From the NCBI GenBank assembly GCA_033558025.1, contig JAUCEF010000011.1, positions 2,046,001-2,110,000 on the forward strand: a stretch of DNA of 64,000 nt. Direction: 5' to 3'. Below, in pieces: positions 41,289 to 52,718 of the stretch. The translations under genes and the position numbers were made by a program. This DNA is from Phytophthora sp. 'mugwort'. Its lineage: Eukaryota; Oomycota; Peronosporomycetes; Peronosporales; Peronosporaceae. The notes beneath the pieces were generated by a model. It had not been told where the DNA came from. It saw only the letters and a list, made by a program, of their open reading frames with translations, and searched no databases. Each line of letters opens with the position of its first letter. Positions within the stretch are counted from its first letter, which is position 1.

Positions 41289-42572
41289 ATGACGCCGCAG
41301 TGGTTCCAAGAGAGCGTTTTCCCCGGACGACAAGTGTCGGCGGTGGATGTGATTCCCGGTTCAATACACCAAGGCAAACACTCTGCTGTCGCCAAGCTAG
41401 CGGTGCATTTCGATGACAACGACAGCAGCGCGACCTTGTTTCTCAAGAAATCTGCGAGGAACGAGCTGTCGGCGAGATCGGCGGCACACTGGAAGCGCGA
41501 CATTGCCTCATATCGCACCGAGGCCACATTTTACGCGCACTTTGCGTCCTCGCTGCGTGCTCGGGGGGTACCTCTCATCCGACCGCTTGCAGTGTTCCAG
41601 AGCGATGCTACTGGGCACGTCACAATCAACCTGGTTGCTGCGACGGATAGAGATGCAGATCATGAAGCGACCTGTTCGGATCCAGTAAATTTTATGCTGT
41701 TGCTCGAGTGTCTGGGCTCAACCTCTCCCGCGACGGATTCCTCGCTTGTCAACTATGAGGCTGCCGACTGTCTGGAGCTTGATGACACCCGGCAGGCTTT
41801 GAACTACCTTGCGAATTTGCACGCGTCGGCATGGGGCCAAGAAGACTTGATTGGTAATGCCGGTACCGCGCTCTGGTCAGCGGCGTGCTGGTGGGCGTTC
41901 CCGAAGCGAGGCGAGAAAGAGCTCGCCCAAGCTTCGGATATTTCGTCACAGATGCTTGACAACTGGGAGAAAGTGTTCGAGGCCGAGTCGTCTTTGCCAT
42001 CGCTAGCAGAGCTCGAGTCTCTCGGTGACCGCATGATCGACCAGGCCGCGTATATCAGCAGCTGTCTGTCCGTGGACGCCAACGCTGCGTTGACCACATT
42101 AGTGCATGGTGACTTCAAGAGCGCCAACCTGTTCTTTGAGGCTCAGTCACGCCAGGTTATTGCGTTCGACTGGCAGTGGAGTGGCGTGGGCATTGGCGCC
42201 ATGGACGTCGCCAACCTGCTCAACACGTCGGTGAGTATCTCACTGCTCGCCAGCGACGCGAACGAGCTCGAGCTACTGCAATTTTACTACGTCTGCCTAA
42301 GCGAGAGACTGCAGGCGCTCGGCGTCACGTCTGAGTTACACAAGGACTACCCGTTCGAGGCTTTCGAGCGGCACTACATGCTGGCTTCGCTTGAGTACGC
42401 GCGTCTGTTGATCTCCAACTTTTGGAATCATATGACGCCGCAGAGCTGCGAGGCTAAAGCCAGCAACGCCAACTGCGGACTCGGCTACCGGTCGATCCCG
42501 CTCGTCGTTCGCATGGTACGCAAACTGTATCAAGGTCTGGAACGTGTCAAGTCGGAGCGACTAATGTCATAA
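41289..42572 (+). CDS. APH/CHK (EcKinase)-like small-molecule kinase
   Basis: 427 residues, no intron, from ATG 41289 (MTPQWFQ), 123 bp after the bisphosphate nucleotidase on the same strand. LFLKKSARNEL carries the lysine of the kinase N-lobe, and LLLECLGS the hinge. LVHGDFKSANLFF is the Brenner-type catalytic loop and AFDWQWSGVGIGAMDVANLL the metal-binding DFQ-type segment. These place it in the ecdysteroid-kinase/aminoglycoside-phosphotransferase superfamily (DUF1679/CHK). The substrate cannot be read from sequence; choline-like or sterol-like alcohols are possible. Confidence 0.82.
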   Translation: MTPQWFQESVFPGRQVSAVDVIPGSIHQGKHSAVAKLAVHFDDNDSSATLFLKKSARNELSARSAAHWKRDIASYRTEATFYAHFASSLRARGVPLIRPLAVFQSDATGHVTINLVAATDRDADHEATCSDPVNFMLLLECLGSTSPATDSSLVNYEAADCLELDDTRQALNYLANLHASAWGQEDLIGNAGTALWSAACWWAFPKRGEKELAQASDISSQMLDNWEKVFEAESSLPSLAELESLGDRMIDQAAYISSCLSVDANAALTTLVHGDFKSANLFFEAQSRQVIAFDWQWSGVGIGAMDVANLLNTSVSISLLASDANELELLQFYYVCLSERLQALGVTSELHKDYPFEAFERHYMLASLEYARLLISNFWNHMTPQSCEAKASNANCGLGYRSIPLVVRMVRKLYQGLERVKSERLMS

Positions 42573-42789
42573 ATTACGTGTTGCCTTTTTACTTGGAGCT
42601 GGCGGTCAGGTTGAATCTAAAAACTTCTAGCCTGTCCTACCTCTCTCTCTACTATTCTCACTCTTCTTGCTTGCTTTGCGTACATGCACGCTTCACTCTT
42701 GGGCATACTATTTAAAAAAAAAAACATGATCTTGTCACCTGTGACGGCCGCAGGTCCTTGGTGGGGTTATTTTCTGCTGCTACACAACT

Positions 42790-43485
42790 TCAGGTCATGC
42801 TGAAGTGTGAGAACGGCACGTGATTCTCGCGATCAGCGGCGAGCCGTTCGGTGTCCTGCTGGTAGTACGCTCGCCGAAGTGCGTTGGCCGATCTCGACGT
42901 GGTGAGTACGTTGGTGCCCACGAAGTCCCGTGGAGTGACGGTCCCGTCCTCGCTGAAGCTGAAGCTGCTACGCGAACTGATACTGGGCGACAGTGGGGCC
43001 TTAGTCACCTCGTCGTACGAGTTGAGGTTAGCTAGGAACTCGATGTACTCGGGGGCCTCGCTGGCCGCCGGGTGGACCTCAATGGCCGCCAGAACGCGCT
43101 CCAGCGCGAGCCGCTTCTTCTGCAGCGCCGTCTGCGTCTCGCCCACGAAAAAGGTGAGCAGACTGTCGTTCGGCAGCTTGGGCAGCTGGGACTTGCCGCC
43201 CTTGGTCATGAGCGGCGACACGGCATCGTGCAGACGTTTGAAGTCGTCGAAGCTGCGGCGGATCGTGTACGACTGCGTCGTGCAGGGTCGCGTGGCGAAG
43301 ACGGACGTGCCGTCGCTCTTGCTGATGTGCTGGTGGCTAGCGTTGGGCGTCACGTTCTCGCCGAACGCATCGTCCTGCATGCGGCGCGTGACTTGCAGCA
43401 GATACCGCCAGGTGCCGGTCTTGCGGTCCTGTACGAGCCCGCGGATGGACACGTGCTGCGAACTCTTGAAGCTCTCGTACGGCAT
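42790..43485 (-). CDS. PX-domain protein, third paralogue
   Basis: 231 residues from ATG 43485 (MPYESFKSSQHV), aligned to the starts of the two inverted-repeat copies. An in-frame extension upstream to 43644 is open but lacks conservation. PX features are YLLQVTRR, YTIRRSFDDFKRLH and SQLPKLPNDS. The C-terminus is Ser-rich and absent from the paralogues. It lies in the spacer of the inverted repeat and is much diverged from the arm copies, so the PX family here predates the recent homogenisation of the arms. Confidence 0.83.
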   Translation of the reverse strand: MPYESFKSSQHVSIRGLVQDRKTGTWRYLLQVTRRMQDDAFGENVTPNASHQHISKSDGTSVFATRPCTTQSYTIRRSFDDFKRLHDAVSPLMTKGGKSQLPKLPNDSLLTFFVGETQTALQKKRLALERVLAAIEVHPAASEAPEYIEFLANLNSYDEVTKAPLSPSISSRSSFSFSEDGTVTPRDFVGTNVLTTSRSANALRRAYYQQDTERLAADRENHVPFSHFSMT

Positions 43486-45306
43486 CGTAGTGTGCGTCCG
43501 AAGCAGAGGCGAAGTGAGCGGGTTCGAGCAAATGCGCAAATGACCCGACCCAGAGTCGGCGTCTCGGAAGTGAAGCTGCAGCTGCTTGTCGCACGCAGGC
43601 CGACTAGGCGATGCCGTATCCCGGATCGTGCGTCGAACTCCCACTGTGCAAATTCTCGGGGGGGCCAGCCAAATGGCTCCGACCCGTTTGCTTTGACTTC
43701 GATATCTGGAAAATCGTTTTTCTCTCGCCTTTTTTCGAGATCAGGCACTTGTTTGGCCATGGTCATGCCGTTATGATCGCAGTTACTCAGCGACAGGCGT
43801 CGTTGGCACGTTTGCGTCATGCGCGGCGATGACAAGCAAGGCGTTTACTTTTCGCGATCGTAGCGGCGAAACCTGCCTCGGAATCATGAGCGCGCATGGG
43901 CGGGCCGTGTTGACTCGAAACGATCAGTGGCGTTGAAGTCGGATGTCACGGGCTCACATAGACCAAGGCAATAGCTGTACAGCGCTGGCGTGGGCTTCGC
44001 AGTGACTAGCGTGCTGGCGTGCGTGGCACCGGCGGCGGAGCGCGGGCACCGGAGCTGATTTTCCCTCTCGAATCAGGAGCGGATCTGGAACTCGCACGAC
44101 ACCAGGCTCACTTGAGGGACCGATCACGACGCGCATTCGAATTCGACCCGTCCGACGCCGCAACGAACTGTATTACATTTAAATGATCGCTTCGGAGGTG
44201 ATGACCAATGTTTGGCATCGAGCTCCAGTGCCGTGCATGACGCTATCGTTCTGCTTGGGGTTTCGCCCCTTCGTAGCGTTGCTTAGCGGTAACGATTGCT
44301 AGGCCGCGGCACCAACGCGCTCGCCACGCTGGGCGTATGCGCATTTCGGGTGACAATCAGCAACGTCACCAGGCTGCTCGACAAAAGAAGCAAAACTTTA
44401 GAGCTATCACTCGGTCGCTTCAACGCCCAAAGAGCAACCATGTGGCGTACCCGCTTTGTCGGAACGCATCCTTGATCGTTACCAGCGCATCGAGAGACTA
44501 AGGGCGCATGACTCGAGGAGAAGGCCGCTGAGCCAGCAAGACTTGACTCCAATCGCCGGATGCGTTATGCGGCATACATGTACATGTAGGTATCTTACGC
44601 CACGATCTGAATGAGCGCCGGCCTAACTTATTGAAAGTTCCGCCAATCTGGAAGGTTCCTCCGCGTGCGTGAAACTTCTGCTTAGATCTCATCTCATGCG
44701 AAGTGAAGGCCGCGAGCGGTCCCGCACCGCTTCGTGGGCACCTTGTGCTAACAGGTGATGAGCTGCCGCCGCTCACGGTGTTGGTTCCTGGCTCAAGAAT
44801 CTTGAGTTTGCCATGGTGTGGAAGCAGTAACCGCGTGTTTCAGCAGCGACGATACCTATGCTTCCTCATCAAATTGGTCCTCCATGAAGTTTGCCTTGTT
44901 CAGTGTCAAATTCGCAGCGGCACACTTACCATAAATACGGGTTTTGGAATACTGTACACCCACTGGTACTTAGTCCAGGAGCACCATTGCTTTGTTTCAC
45001 TGCAGCGAGGCTATTCAGCGTGGCAGAATGGCGTTGGGTTGATGTCATCAACTTGATGATGAACCCATTGCTTCCGAAGCAGCACTGCTTCGTAGTCCTC
45101 CCTTCAACCTGGGTGCGCGAAAGGGTTCCTCCGAACGGCCGACAGGCAGTTACGGCCACGGCGTTCCATGGCCACCCGTTCGACGCATTGAGGCCTTCGA
45201 TGCAAATTGCGCTCAAACTTTGCCTTGCATGTTTGCATCTTTGGCAAGAAACGCTATCTTTATCATCTTGAATCGTAGAGTTAAAGCAAAATTGTTGCCT
45301 TTATTC
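43486..45306. other. Long spacer, no gene seen
   Basis: About 1.8 kb upstream of the third PX gene. Open frames on both strands are short and unconserved in look. The last ~90 bp before 45306 are a diverged inverse match of the sequence after 38831. Confidence 0.5.
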
Positions 45307-47453
45307 ATTGATGCATGCTTGTCTACTACTATTCTACATTCGTGGTTAAATACTATTTTTCGCGTGTGCAACCTCGCTCGCTGTAGCGTTGGCAATCAAG
45401 CATTCGCGCTTGGGTGTTAGGTCAAAAGTCGCATGGGTTGCGCTGCTGCCGCTTACGAGGACATGACGGATGCCTGGCATGATGCCGTCCACGCGGGGCT
45501 CGACGTTTTACGGATCGAGCCCGTGCACTGACCCGACATCGGCGCCATCACCTTGGCGCTGATTGACTCATGGCCCAGGAACTCCAGCACGTCCGGCAAG
45601 TCACGTGCCACGGGGTGGTTAAGAATGTCCATAACAATCTGGGCCAGAACCTGGCGCCGCTCGTCCAGTAGCGCCTGGTTGTCTGCCAGGATGAGAGTCA
45701 TGAGCCCGTCGGCCGGCAGGGACGTCAGCGCGTCGCCCATGACGGGCACCAGCACCGTGTGGAGCTGCTTGAACTCGCTGAAGCGCCGACTGATGACGTA
45801 CTCGTGGCTGAAGCCCTCCTCCACGGGCCCGCGCGGCGACGAGTACGTGCTCGTGTTGCCGCGCTGTACGTGAAGCACGTACATCCACGCATTGGTAGCA
45901 GTGTCCTGCACGACCTCGGTGATTTCTACCTGTTGCTGCGGGGTGAAGCTCTCGTACGGCATGGTTGCGACTGTGATTGAAGTGAAGGTGTGGGGCAGTG
46001 CCACTTGAATAACTGAATGTTTGCAAGTGATCGAAATGTGCAATGGCAGCCATGCCGCTGGGCGATGAGCTTGGCCACCACCAACAGACAGACGACAGCT
46101 AATCCTGATGTGACCGACGATCGAGGAGGAAGAGGGCGCGCGTCTCTCCGTCGGCTGGTCGTCGACGACACGTTCGACAGTTTAACGCGGAAAGTAAATT
46201 TTGGGATCGGTTCGTGGCTTTCCTCTGCTTAGACTTGGCGTTTGTAAGTAAGAATGTCGCGAAATCTCAAATGTTTTGGCAAACATGGGCGAAGTGCCAC
46301 CTCTAACAGCAATTTTGTATTGCATTTGCAGGGTTGTAGCTCGGCTCTGGTCCGTCCTCTCGTCGCCGACGTTACGGGGTTGTGTTCTCGCAGCCTGCAC
46401 TGCCCTCTTGCTTTCGTGCGGCTCGGCTGGTGGGGCATACGGATTGATGGGGTCGGGGTTCCAATCACGAAGAGGCGCTTCAAGACTCCAGCAGACTCCC
46501 CTACTTGCTGACGTTTAAGTCGTGCTTGTCTGGCTAGGTTACCTAGCCTAGGTAACGGGGAAGCTTGTCGCACGCATGCGGCGACCTCGGCCTCTACATC
46601 TGATGCCACTGCAACTGTCGACTAGAATATGGTGGTTATTGTTCAATGTTAAATGCACATATTCATCCTCGTCGAGGACAGTGCCTCGCGTGCCTCGAGC
46701 AAACAGGCGCCGATAAGAGCAACAGCTCCGCAGCCTGTTTGCCGCGGTGGCGGATCAACCATCGCCGCCATGGGAGGCACCGACAGCAACGCGAGCATAG
46801 AGCGAAGCATAGGCACCATAATGGGGCATTTGTCCTGCCGAACGTCCGGCGGACTGGCAAGCAAATCGAAGAAGGCACGTCACGCTGATACGGTGGACCG
46901 GCGAGTCTGGCGCCAGGTTCTCGGTGGTCTATGCGCGGCGTGTGTCACTTGACAGGTGGGGTAAACTCGCAGCGTTTCTGATAATCCAGCGCAATTTGGG
47001 GGAACTTGGACGACGTATACCCCGCGGAAGACAAGCTCTAGATTGAAATCAACTTTGACGGGGTACATACAGATAAATGAACTCGTTGTCAACTCTTAAT
47101 CGGATATCCCAGGGAAGTCAATATCTACCTCAGATCGCCATTGGGTTCCTTGTCAGTTAAGTGAATTACTTGCTTTCGGAAGATTAATGCGAGACTCGAG
47201 CAGCACACTCTGCTGAAGCAGCAGCGATCGAGCACTGCAACTAGTTGCGACTGCCACAATGCTGTGAACACTAATAACAACAAAAAGCTGCCGGGCGGCG
47301 GCAGCCTGCAACGCAACGATTCCTTCGACACGGAGCTTGAGGTTTCGTAGGGTTTGCTGCTCCAGCACGCTTCGCTGCTGCGTGCCGTCAATGTTCAAAG
47401 ATTGTCTCGTCAAGAGGGGTGCCACCGTACAAATGGTAGCTCTCGCCTCTTAT
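45307..47453 (-). repeat. Right arm of large inverted repeat, identical core
   Basis: Inverse copy of 36685-38831 (see that entry). The first mismatch on the inner side is at 45306 against 38832. On the outer side identity stops at 47453 against 36685 and continues as a diverged match. Confidence 0.93.
45453..45962 (-). CDS. PX-domain protein, right arm copy
   Basis: Same 169-residue protein as 38176-38685, on the minus strand, ATG at 45962. The predicted protein is identical, and so is the ~1.5 kb upstream, so expression signals are presumably the same. Phosphoinositide binding is inferred from YVISRRFSEF. It is a recent duplicate or a copy kept identical by gene conversion. Confidence 0.85.
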   Translation of the reverse strand: MPYESFTPQQQVEITEVVQDTATNAWMYVLHVQRGNTSTYSSPRGPVEEGFSHEYVISRRFSEFKQLHTVLVPVMGDALTSLPADGLMTLILADNQALLDERRQVLAQIVMDILNHPVARDLPDVLEFLGHESISAKVMAPMSGQCTGSIRKTSSPAWTASCQASVMSS

Positions 47454-48300
47454 CAGCCCCCTCCTTGACATGGTTCGTGCCCTCGTCATCGTCGATCGGC
47501 CTTGTGTCGCGCGACGCAGATCACCACTGCAAAGTCCTCGTGGTCTCTTGTCCGGCGTTGGACGGTCTTCAACTTCAAATACAATCGTCCCTTGGAAACG
47601 TGCAGTTGCACTAGTGGCAGGTTGCCACGCGGCAGTTGCTCGCTGATTTTCCATTACGGAGGTTGACCGTATTTTACCCGGTGCGAGCGCGCCAAGTATT
47701 GCACGTATTTGAGAATCCTGGGCCCTCGCATCTCAATGCACTAGGTGGACACACTGACGCCATTCCCAACATGGAGCCCACATCTTATCAATGCTCTGCA
47801 TTACAGTGTAGCTGCAAGGCGCTTCGCTCCATGAAAAGCCACCGCATTTCCAGCACTTGGTACAGCAATGTTAGGGCTCGTCATAGAGCAACCTCAGGCA
47901 CCGTGGCCTCTACAATCTTATAGTGAAGCGACACAAAGCTGGTGACTCTAAAATGTAATACTCAAATGAATGGTAGCCGAAAAAAAGATTGTACCGTGGT
48001 ATTGAAGCTCAGTATAATATTTCACAGTAAATAATTTATTTTTTGGGAGTCTAACATTTTTGCAAATAACTTATTGTACGCTGCGGTACTGCATTCTTAC
48101 GGAAAACATGTTTACAGTGTTCATGAGGACGCTGCACGGCCACCAATTATCTCGTAGTTATGCCACATCTGCCAAGACTAGCTGGTCGGCTTTAGATCAA
48201 TAGATCACAACGCTAACTGTCATACCGCTGCCTCAATTAGTCACTTTCATTGCATCATGACCCCCACAACTTCCTTCACGACCAAGTAAGTCTGCTCATA
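47454..48300. other. Diverged outer part of the inverted repeat and AT-rich spacer
   Basis: 47,454-~47,900 is the imperfect inverse partner of ~36,240-36,684. 47,950-48,250 is AT-rich with no gene. Confidence 0.5.
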
Positions 48301-48329
48301 CTTCTTCGCGCCGCTGTCTAGACGCGCAA

Positions 48330-48662
48330 GATGATCCAACTGAGTACTTTCGGTATCAGTGCGGCACCGTTCGGAAGCAAGACGTGAAGACGGGCTACTC
48401 TAACCTCTTCAACTACGAGATGAAGCAGCACCCTGACTACGTGAAGACGATGACTAAAAATGGGCTCAAGTCAGGAACGCTAATGAGATGCTACATCCAT
48501 TCGAGGCGGCTCCTGCATAAACTGAAGCCGTCAGGGAACGAGCAGTGGACGACCAGAGGGCTTTGCGGACCAGGTGTTGTCTGCGTGCAAGATACAGCGT
48601 ACGGCCTGAGGGGTACGGGAGGAGGGGTACATTACATTCCTCCGACGTCGAACATTGTTTAG
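48330..48662 (+). pseudogene. BED zinc-finger fragment, hAT-type transposase remnant
   Basis: One frame reads DPTEYFRYQCGTVRKQDVKTG followed by SNLFN and HPDYV, the layout of a BED finger (C..CG, then L..H..H) as in oomycete hAT transposases; the first Cys of the pair and one His are lost. The downstream part is out of frame and unrecognised. No hAT catalytic domain or terminal repeats are visible. Confidence 0.4.
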
Positions 48663-49060
48663 CGGTTTTTAGTGTTGCGAAGCACACCCTCTCTCCTCAC
48701 CGCCAGAATATGTTGTCCATGCATTTAGAGACTGTCCTGTTCCTTAAACTCAATAGGCGCTTTTGAAACGCGACCAGATGGCCAATGTCGTGCATTCAAA
48801 GTAAACAAGTTTCCCAATACAGTTATTACGGAGCCAATAACTTATTTTGCTCTCTCGCTCGTCAGGCACAATAAATTACTTCTCCTTCCGACGACACTAG
48901 TACTGCAATGTTATTATCGGAAGGCCTGATTATTTGAGCAGCAACACTAGCTTGCTGCTCCATTTACCTAATAAATCTCTCACTTTTCTTTTCTTCTTCA
49001 TCAACGCAGACTCCCATCTCTTCTCCTTCTCCTGCGCAAGAGCGCTAACCGCAACAGGTC

Positions 49061-50545
49061 ATGAGTCTTAGCCAAGCCTCAAGTGACGACTTCCCACGTC
49101 TCACTGGTGCAAAAGACTTCGACGTGTGGAAGGCCTGAATGCGTGCTTCGGTTGACGGCAAGCATCTACTCGGTTTCGTCACCAAGAAGGACTACGATGT
49201 GGTCAGTGACGACGAAGATGACCCTGACGCCGAAGTCAGAGAGATGTCCGACGTTGAAGAACCCCTTAAGCCATCGATCAGCGCGATCACTGGCTCGGAT
49301 GCAGTCGACTTCGAGGACAGCTCTGACGAGTTCCAGTCTGACGTTGGAGACACGCCGTTGACCCGAGAGACGACAAAATGGGTTGATCTCCCGCCTACAC
49401 CTCCAAAACAGCCAGTCGGCGCAGCAGCTCCGTCACATGGAAGCCCAGCCAAAGCCGCTTCTGATGAAGACGATGGACGACATGCCCATCCATCAAGTCA
49501 AGCATCTTGTCACCTCCTACGGCATTTTCCAAAACATCGGCAAGGAGTACGAGGGTGCTTCCTTTTCACGGCGACCCCTACTTCATCCAGCATTTCCTTA
49601 TGGAGATAAAGTACGAGGAAGGAAGCGATCTCAACAACTTCTTCCTCGAGCTGGAAAACGCGGTGAAGACGCATCCGAAGCAACCGAACCACTCCCCACA
49701 GATGGACAGAAGTCTCTGTACCTGTTCCACTCCGTGCCATCGTCTTAAATGGACGATTTGCGCATTTGGAAATATATGCGGAAGTACATCCCGTACGATT
49801 AGCTCCAGATGAGCATCAAATAGCGAGATGCAAGCTTAAGCCCGCTACAGTATGGCAAAGGGTACACCAGCGAGCCGAAGTATCAAGAGTGAACTTGCTC
49901 TTATTGCTCCGACGTAAGATACGGCGCCAGCTACCCAAGCTCCGCCTGCCCAAGACGTCTGCTTCTACTGCCAGAAGCCGCGACACAACATCAGAGAGTG
50001 CCGTGAACTTCAGAAGGACTTACGTGACAGCGTCGTCAAGGCAGGCACTGTCCTGTCGGCGAACTTAGAGCTACGTGGTGACGATAACCACCGGACCAAC
50101 CCTTATGGACGCACCGAGAACAGCTCCGGTCGTGGACGAGGCTCGTGGCAAAAAGGCGGCCGTGGACATGGTGGACGTGGTGGTAACTGCCGCGTTCGCA
50201 ACGGTCACAAACAAGGACATCCATCCATCTCGCCGTGATGAAGGCGGGTACGACCAGTCTCGCCGCCAGGACGCTCTTATTGCGGTTGCAATCATCGTCA
50301 AGTCCGTGCCGTCAATGATCAGTCTCACCGCTCAAGCTACCTCCGATTTTGAATCAAACTGGACGGTTGACCCCGGCTGCACTAGCCGTATAACGTAGCA
50401 TGCTGACTGCTCTCTGGTCCACCGCGAAGATGCCTACGGCCGGTGCGATCACGGTCGGTCGGAACCTAGTGAAGGAACGTTCAACTACTTGTCACCGTTC
50501 CAAAGGTTTCCAGCCCAAGCTGTTCCGACGGCTACATCCGATAGT
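49061..50545 (+). pseudogene. Ty1/Copia retrotransposon gag-protease remnant
   Basis: From ATG 49061 (SSDDFPRLTGAKDFDVWKA) with TGA at 49136, then an acidic gag region in several frames. Copia gag features are GKHLLGFVTKKDYD (~49163), LMKTMDDMPIHQVK (~49460) and the zinc knuckle CFYCQKPRHNIREC (~49965; CX2C..H..C). The start of the protease is WTVDPGCTSRIT (~50365), with DPG where the active site should read DSG. Integrase and RT are absent, and I found no LTR pair. A truncated, dead copy. Confidence 0.75.
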
Positions 50546-50999
50546 AATTCCAAGCCATGCGTGTTCACCTCTTCGGGCGCACAGAGTAGTGGGGGAGGGA
50601 CAGGATGATACCTATAAGTCCAGTGAGCGGGGGTGGGGTGGGGGGTGGGAAGGTCTTACTACCGTCTTACCATATACTAGCTGCCTAGCTATAATTTCAA
50701 ATTTTCGAAGAACTGGTTTTGCAAGCAGACCCTCGATTAGTAGGCACATGCAAATAGAGCGTATAGTTAAACATGCTGCTGCGACTCCTGGCTCCCAGTG
50801 CCAGTCGCTTTGATTTTCCATGCCGCTGCCAATAGTCACCGCAGACGCTCGCCGCCATCCATTTTGAACTGGAACGCGGCAGCGTCTCGTGTGATAATAC
50901 CCAGTTCATTTTACCAAAAATCAAGCCCAGCCGCACTTGTGCCAACAGGCAAGCAGCACAGCCTCGACTTTAAGCGCACAGTCGTTAGTGAGTAAAAGC
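50546..50999. other. Spacer with G-rich tract
   Basis: Contains GGGGGTGGGGTGGGGGGTGG at ~50,629-50,650, a possible G-quadruplex. No gene is seen. Confidence 0.45.
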
Positions 51000-52718
51000 G
51001 AAGTAATACAATCGGACATGGCTTCAACGTGCTCGCCGAGAAGTATAAGCTACCGTCCGTGTCGATGGCCTGTGACTCGTACAACAACCTCAGCAAGTTG
51101 AAAGCAGTCTCGAACGATCGACAGCTCTCTACGCAGGCAATTCGCCGGTTCTGGGCGCGGAACGTAAACCTGAGTACCATGCGGTCGAGAAGCAGCTTCA
51201 CGCCTGGTTGGGTGCGAGAACAGGAAAGGGATCCCGGTAAAATACAAATATATGCAGCTGCAAGGTCAAAACATAAACCGCTCTATCGTTGACGGGTCAA
51301 AAACAGACCGCATTTAAGGCTCTGCTGGGTGGCTTGAGCGTTTCAAGAGCCGATAGAGTCTGGCATCGAGGCGATACACGACTACGAGGACATTCCCTGT
51401 CCATGCCGTGAATTTATTCAGAAAGCACAGTAGCTCATTGAGGAGCACAACTTGCATCCTTGCAACATAATTAATATGGACCAAGTGCCGCGGTATTTCA
51501 AGACAGAACCAACATCGGCCATTGCAGCCCGTGGATATAGAGAAGTACCTTTGAGGAGAGGTGGCAGCAGCCACAAGCGATTCACAGCAACACTTTCTAT
51601 CACTTGCGAAGGGAAGATTCTTCAGCTTCATGTTCTCTTTTCCAAATTGAAAAACAAACCTAAGGTTGCACACGGCGTGATTGTAAACGTGAACCCCACC
51701 GGGATGTGGAACGAATACATCGTTCTAAGCACGCTAAAGCCGTCATATGCAGTCGACCACACACACAACTTTATCTCTAGCCTGTGCTCTACGTCATTGA
51801 TTCGTACTAGCCGAGCACCACCGCCTACGCGGCGGTGGGTTAGTTTTGGTCCCAGTAGGTCGACCTGCATATGTGCTGCAGTCCCAGCCCGTCAAGACCG
51901 AGCGGGAGCGACACCACTCGCGCTTCGGCGGAATGTAAATTTTGCCAACGGCGGCCCGCCTTCGCAGCGCTCGGCAACCAATGAGATTGAGGCTAGAAAT
52001 CACGGTATGGCGTGACAGACAAACGAACGGACGGAGGGACATTAGCGCCGAGGTTTAGGATGGATGTCACGTGAACCTATTCAGCGAGCGGCGCCTACAA
52101 TCCTACAATATTTTCGTATTGTTGGTGCCGCCAAGCTTAACGAATCTGCTTCAATCGTTCGATGTAGCCGTGAGCAGAAACTTTCAGGCTTTCTACGGTG
52201 AACGCTTGGCGGTTACATTGGCAAGTCACGCGTTGACACTAAAATGCAAACGAAGAGCGCAACCCCAAAGTACCCATCTACAAAGTAGTGACCGAGTGGG
52301 TGCTCAGCTGGATGATACTAAGACAGCTGACGAGTTTGCGAATGCGTTCTGGATCTGTGGGTTAGTGGCGAAGATGAATTTTAATATGCAGGAGCTCCAC
52401 CCTCCTCTACGCAAACTGTTGACCACCGCCACGGATATGGCAGCCTGGTACGAGAAGTACGACCACTTACGTGACGATGCGATCGTGAAGAACTTTGTAT
52501 ACGCTTGCATTCAAGGTACATCCCAGATGGCAATCGTTTTAAGCCTGTTCAGCTGCCTCCAGTTTAGACTTGTTGTTTCTATTGCTGACTCCGTGACGGT
52601 TTTGACGGAATTCATGACTCGTCTAGATATTTTAGGCGGTAGCATTGATGAAGTGTACCTCGCTTCAATCAGAAGCGGCGCAACACCGCCCGGCGAGTTC
52701 GAGGTGTTTGCTGTGTGA
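51000..52718 (+). pseudogene. pogo/Tigger-type DDE transposase, broken and interrupted
   Basis: A CENP-B-type helix-turn-helix remnant (EKQLHAWLGARTGKGIPVKY frame, ~51190) is followed by the DDE core: IINMDQVPRYF (first Asp), SHKRFTATLSITCEGKILQL, LFSKLKNKPKV and TGMWNEYI (51460-51720). The C-terminal part resumes at ~52080 with FVLLVPPSLTNLLQSFDVAV. The segment with the second Asp is missing, replaced by the inserted block 51785-52070. Several frame changes; inactive. Confidence 0.75.
51785..52070. mobile_element. ~285-bp insertion inside the pogo gene, possible short non-autonomous element
   Basis: Protein similarity to pogo stops at ~51780 and resumes at ~52080. The block between has a different composition, a CCGCCTACGCGGCGGTGG hairpin at its start and a GACGGAGGGACATTAG string near its end, similar in style to tails of oomycete short repeats. 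No clear TIR or TSD was found. Confidence 0.4.

Noticed and set aside
49061..50545. Complete Copia element with LTRs
   Set aside because: Only gag and the protease start are visible; integrase and RT are absent and no direct LTR pair was found.
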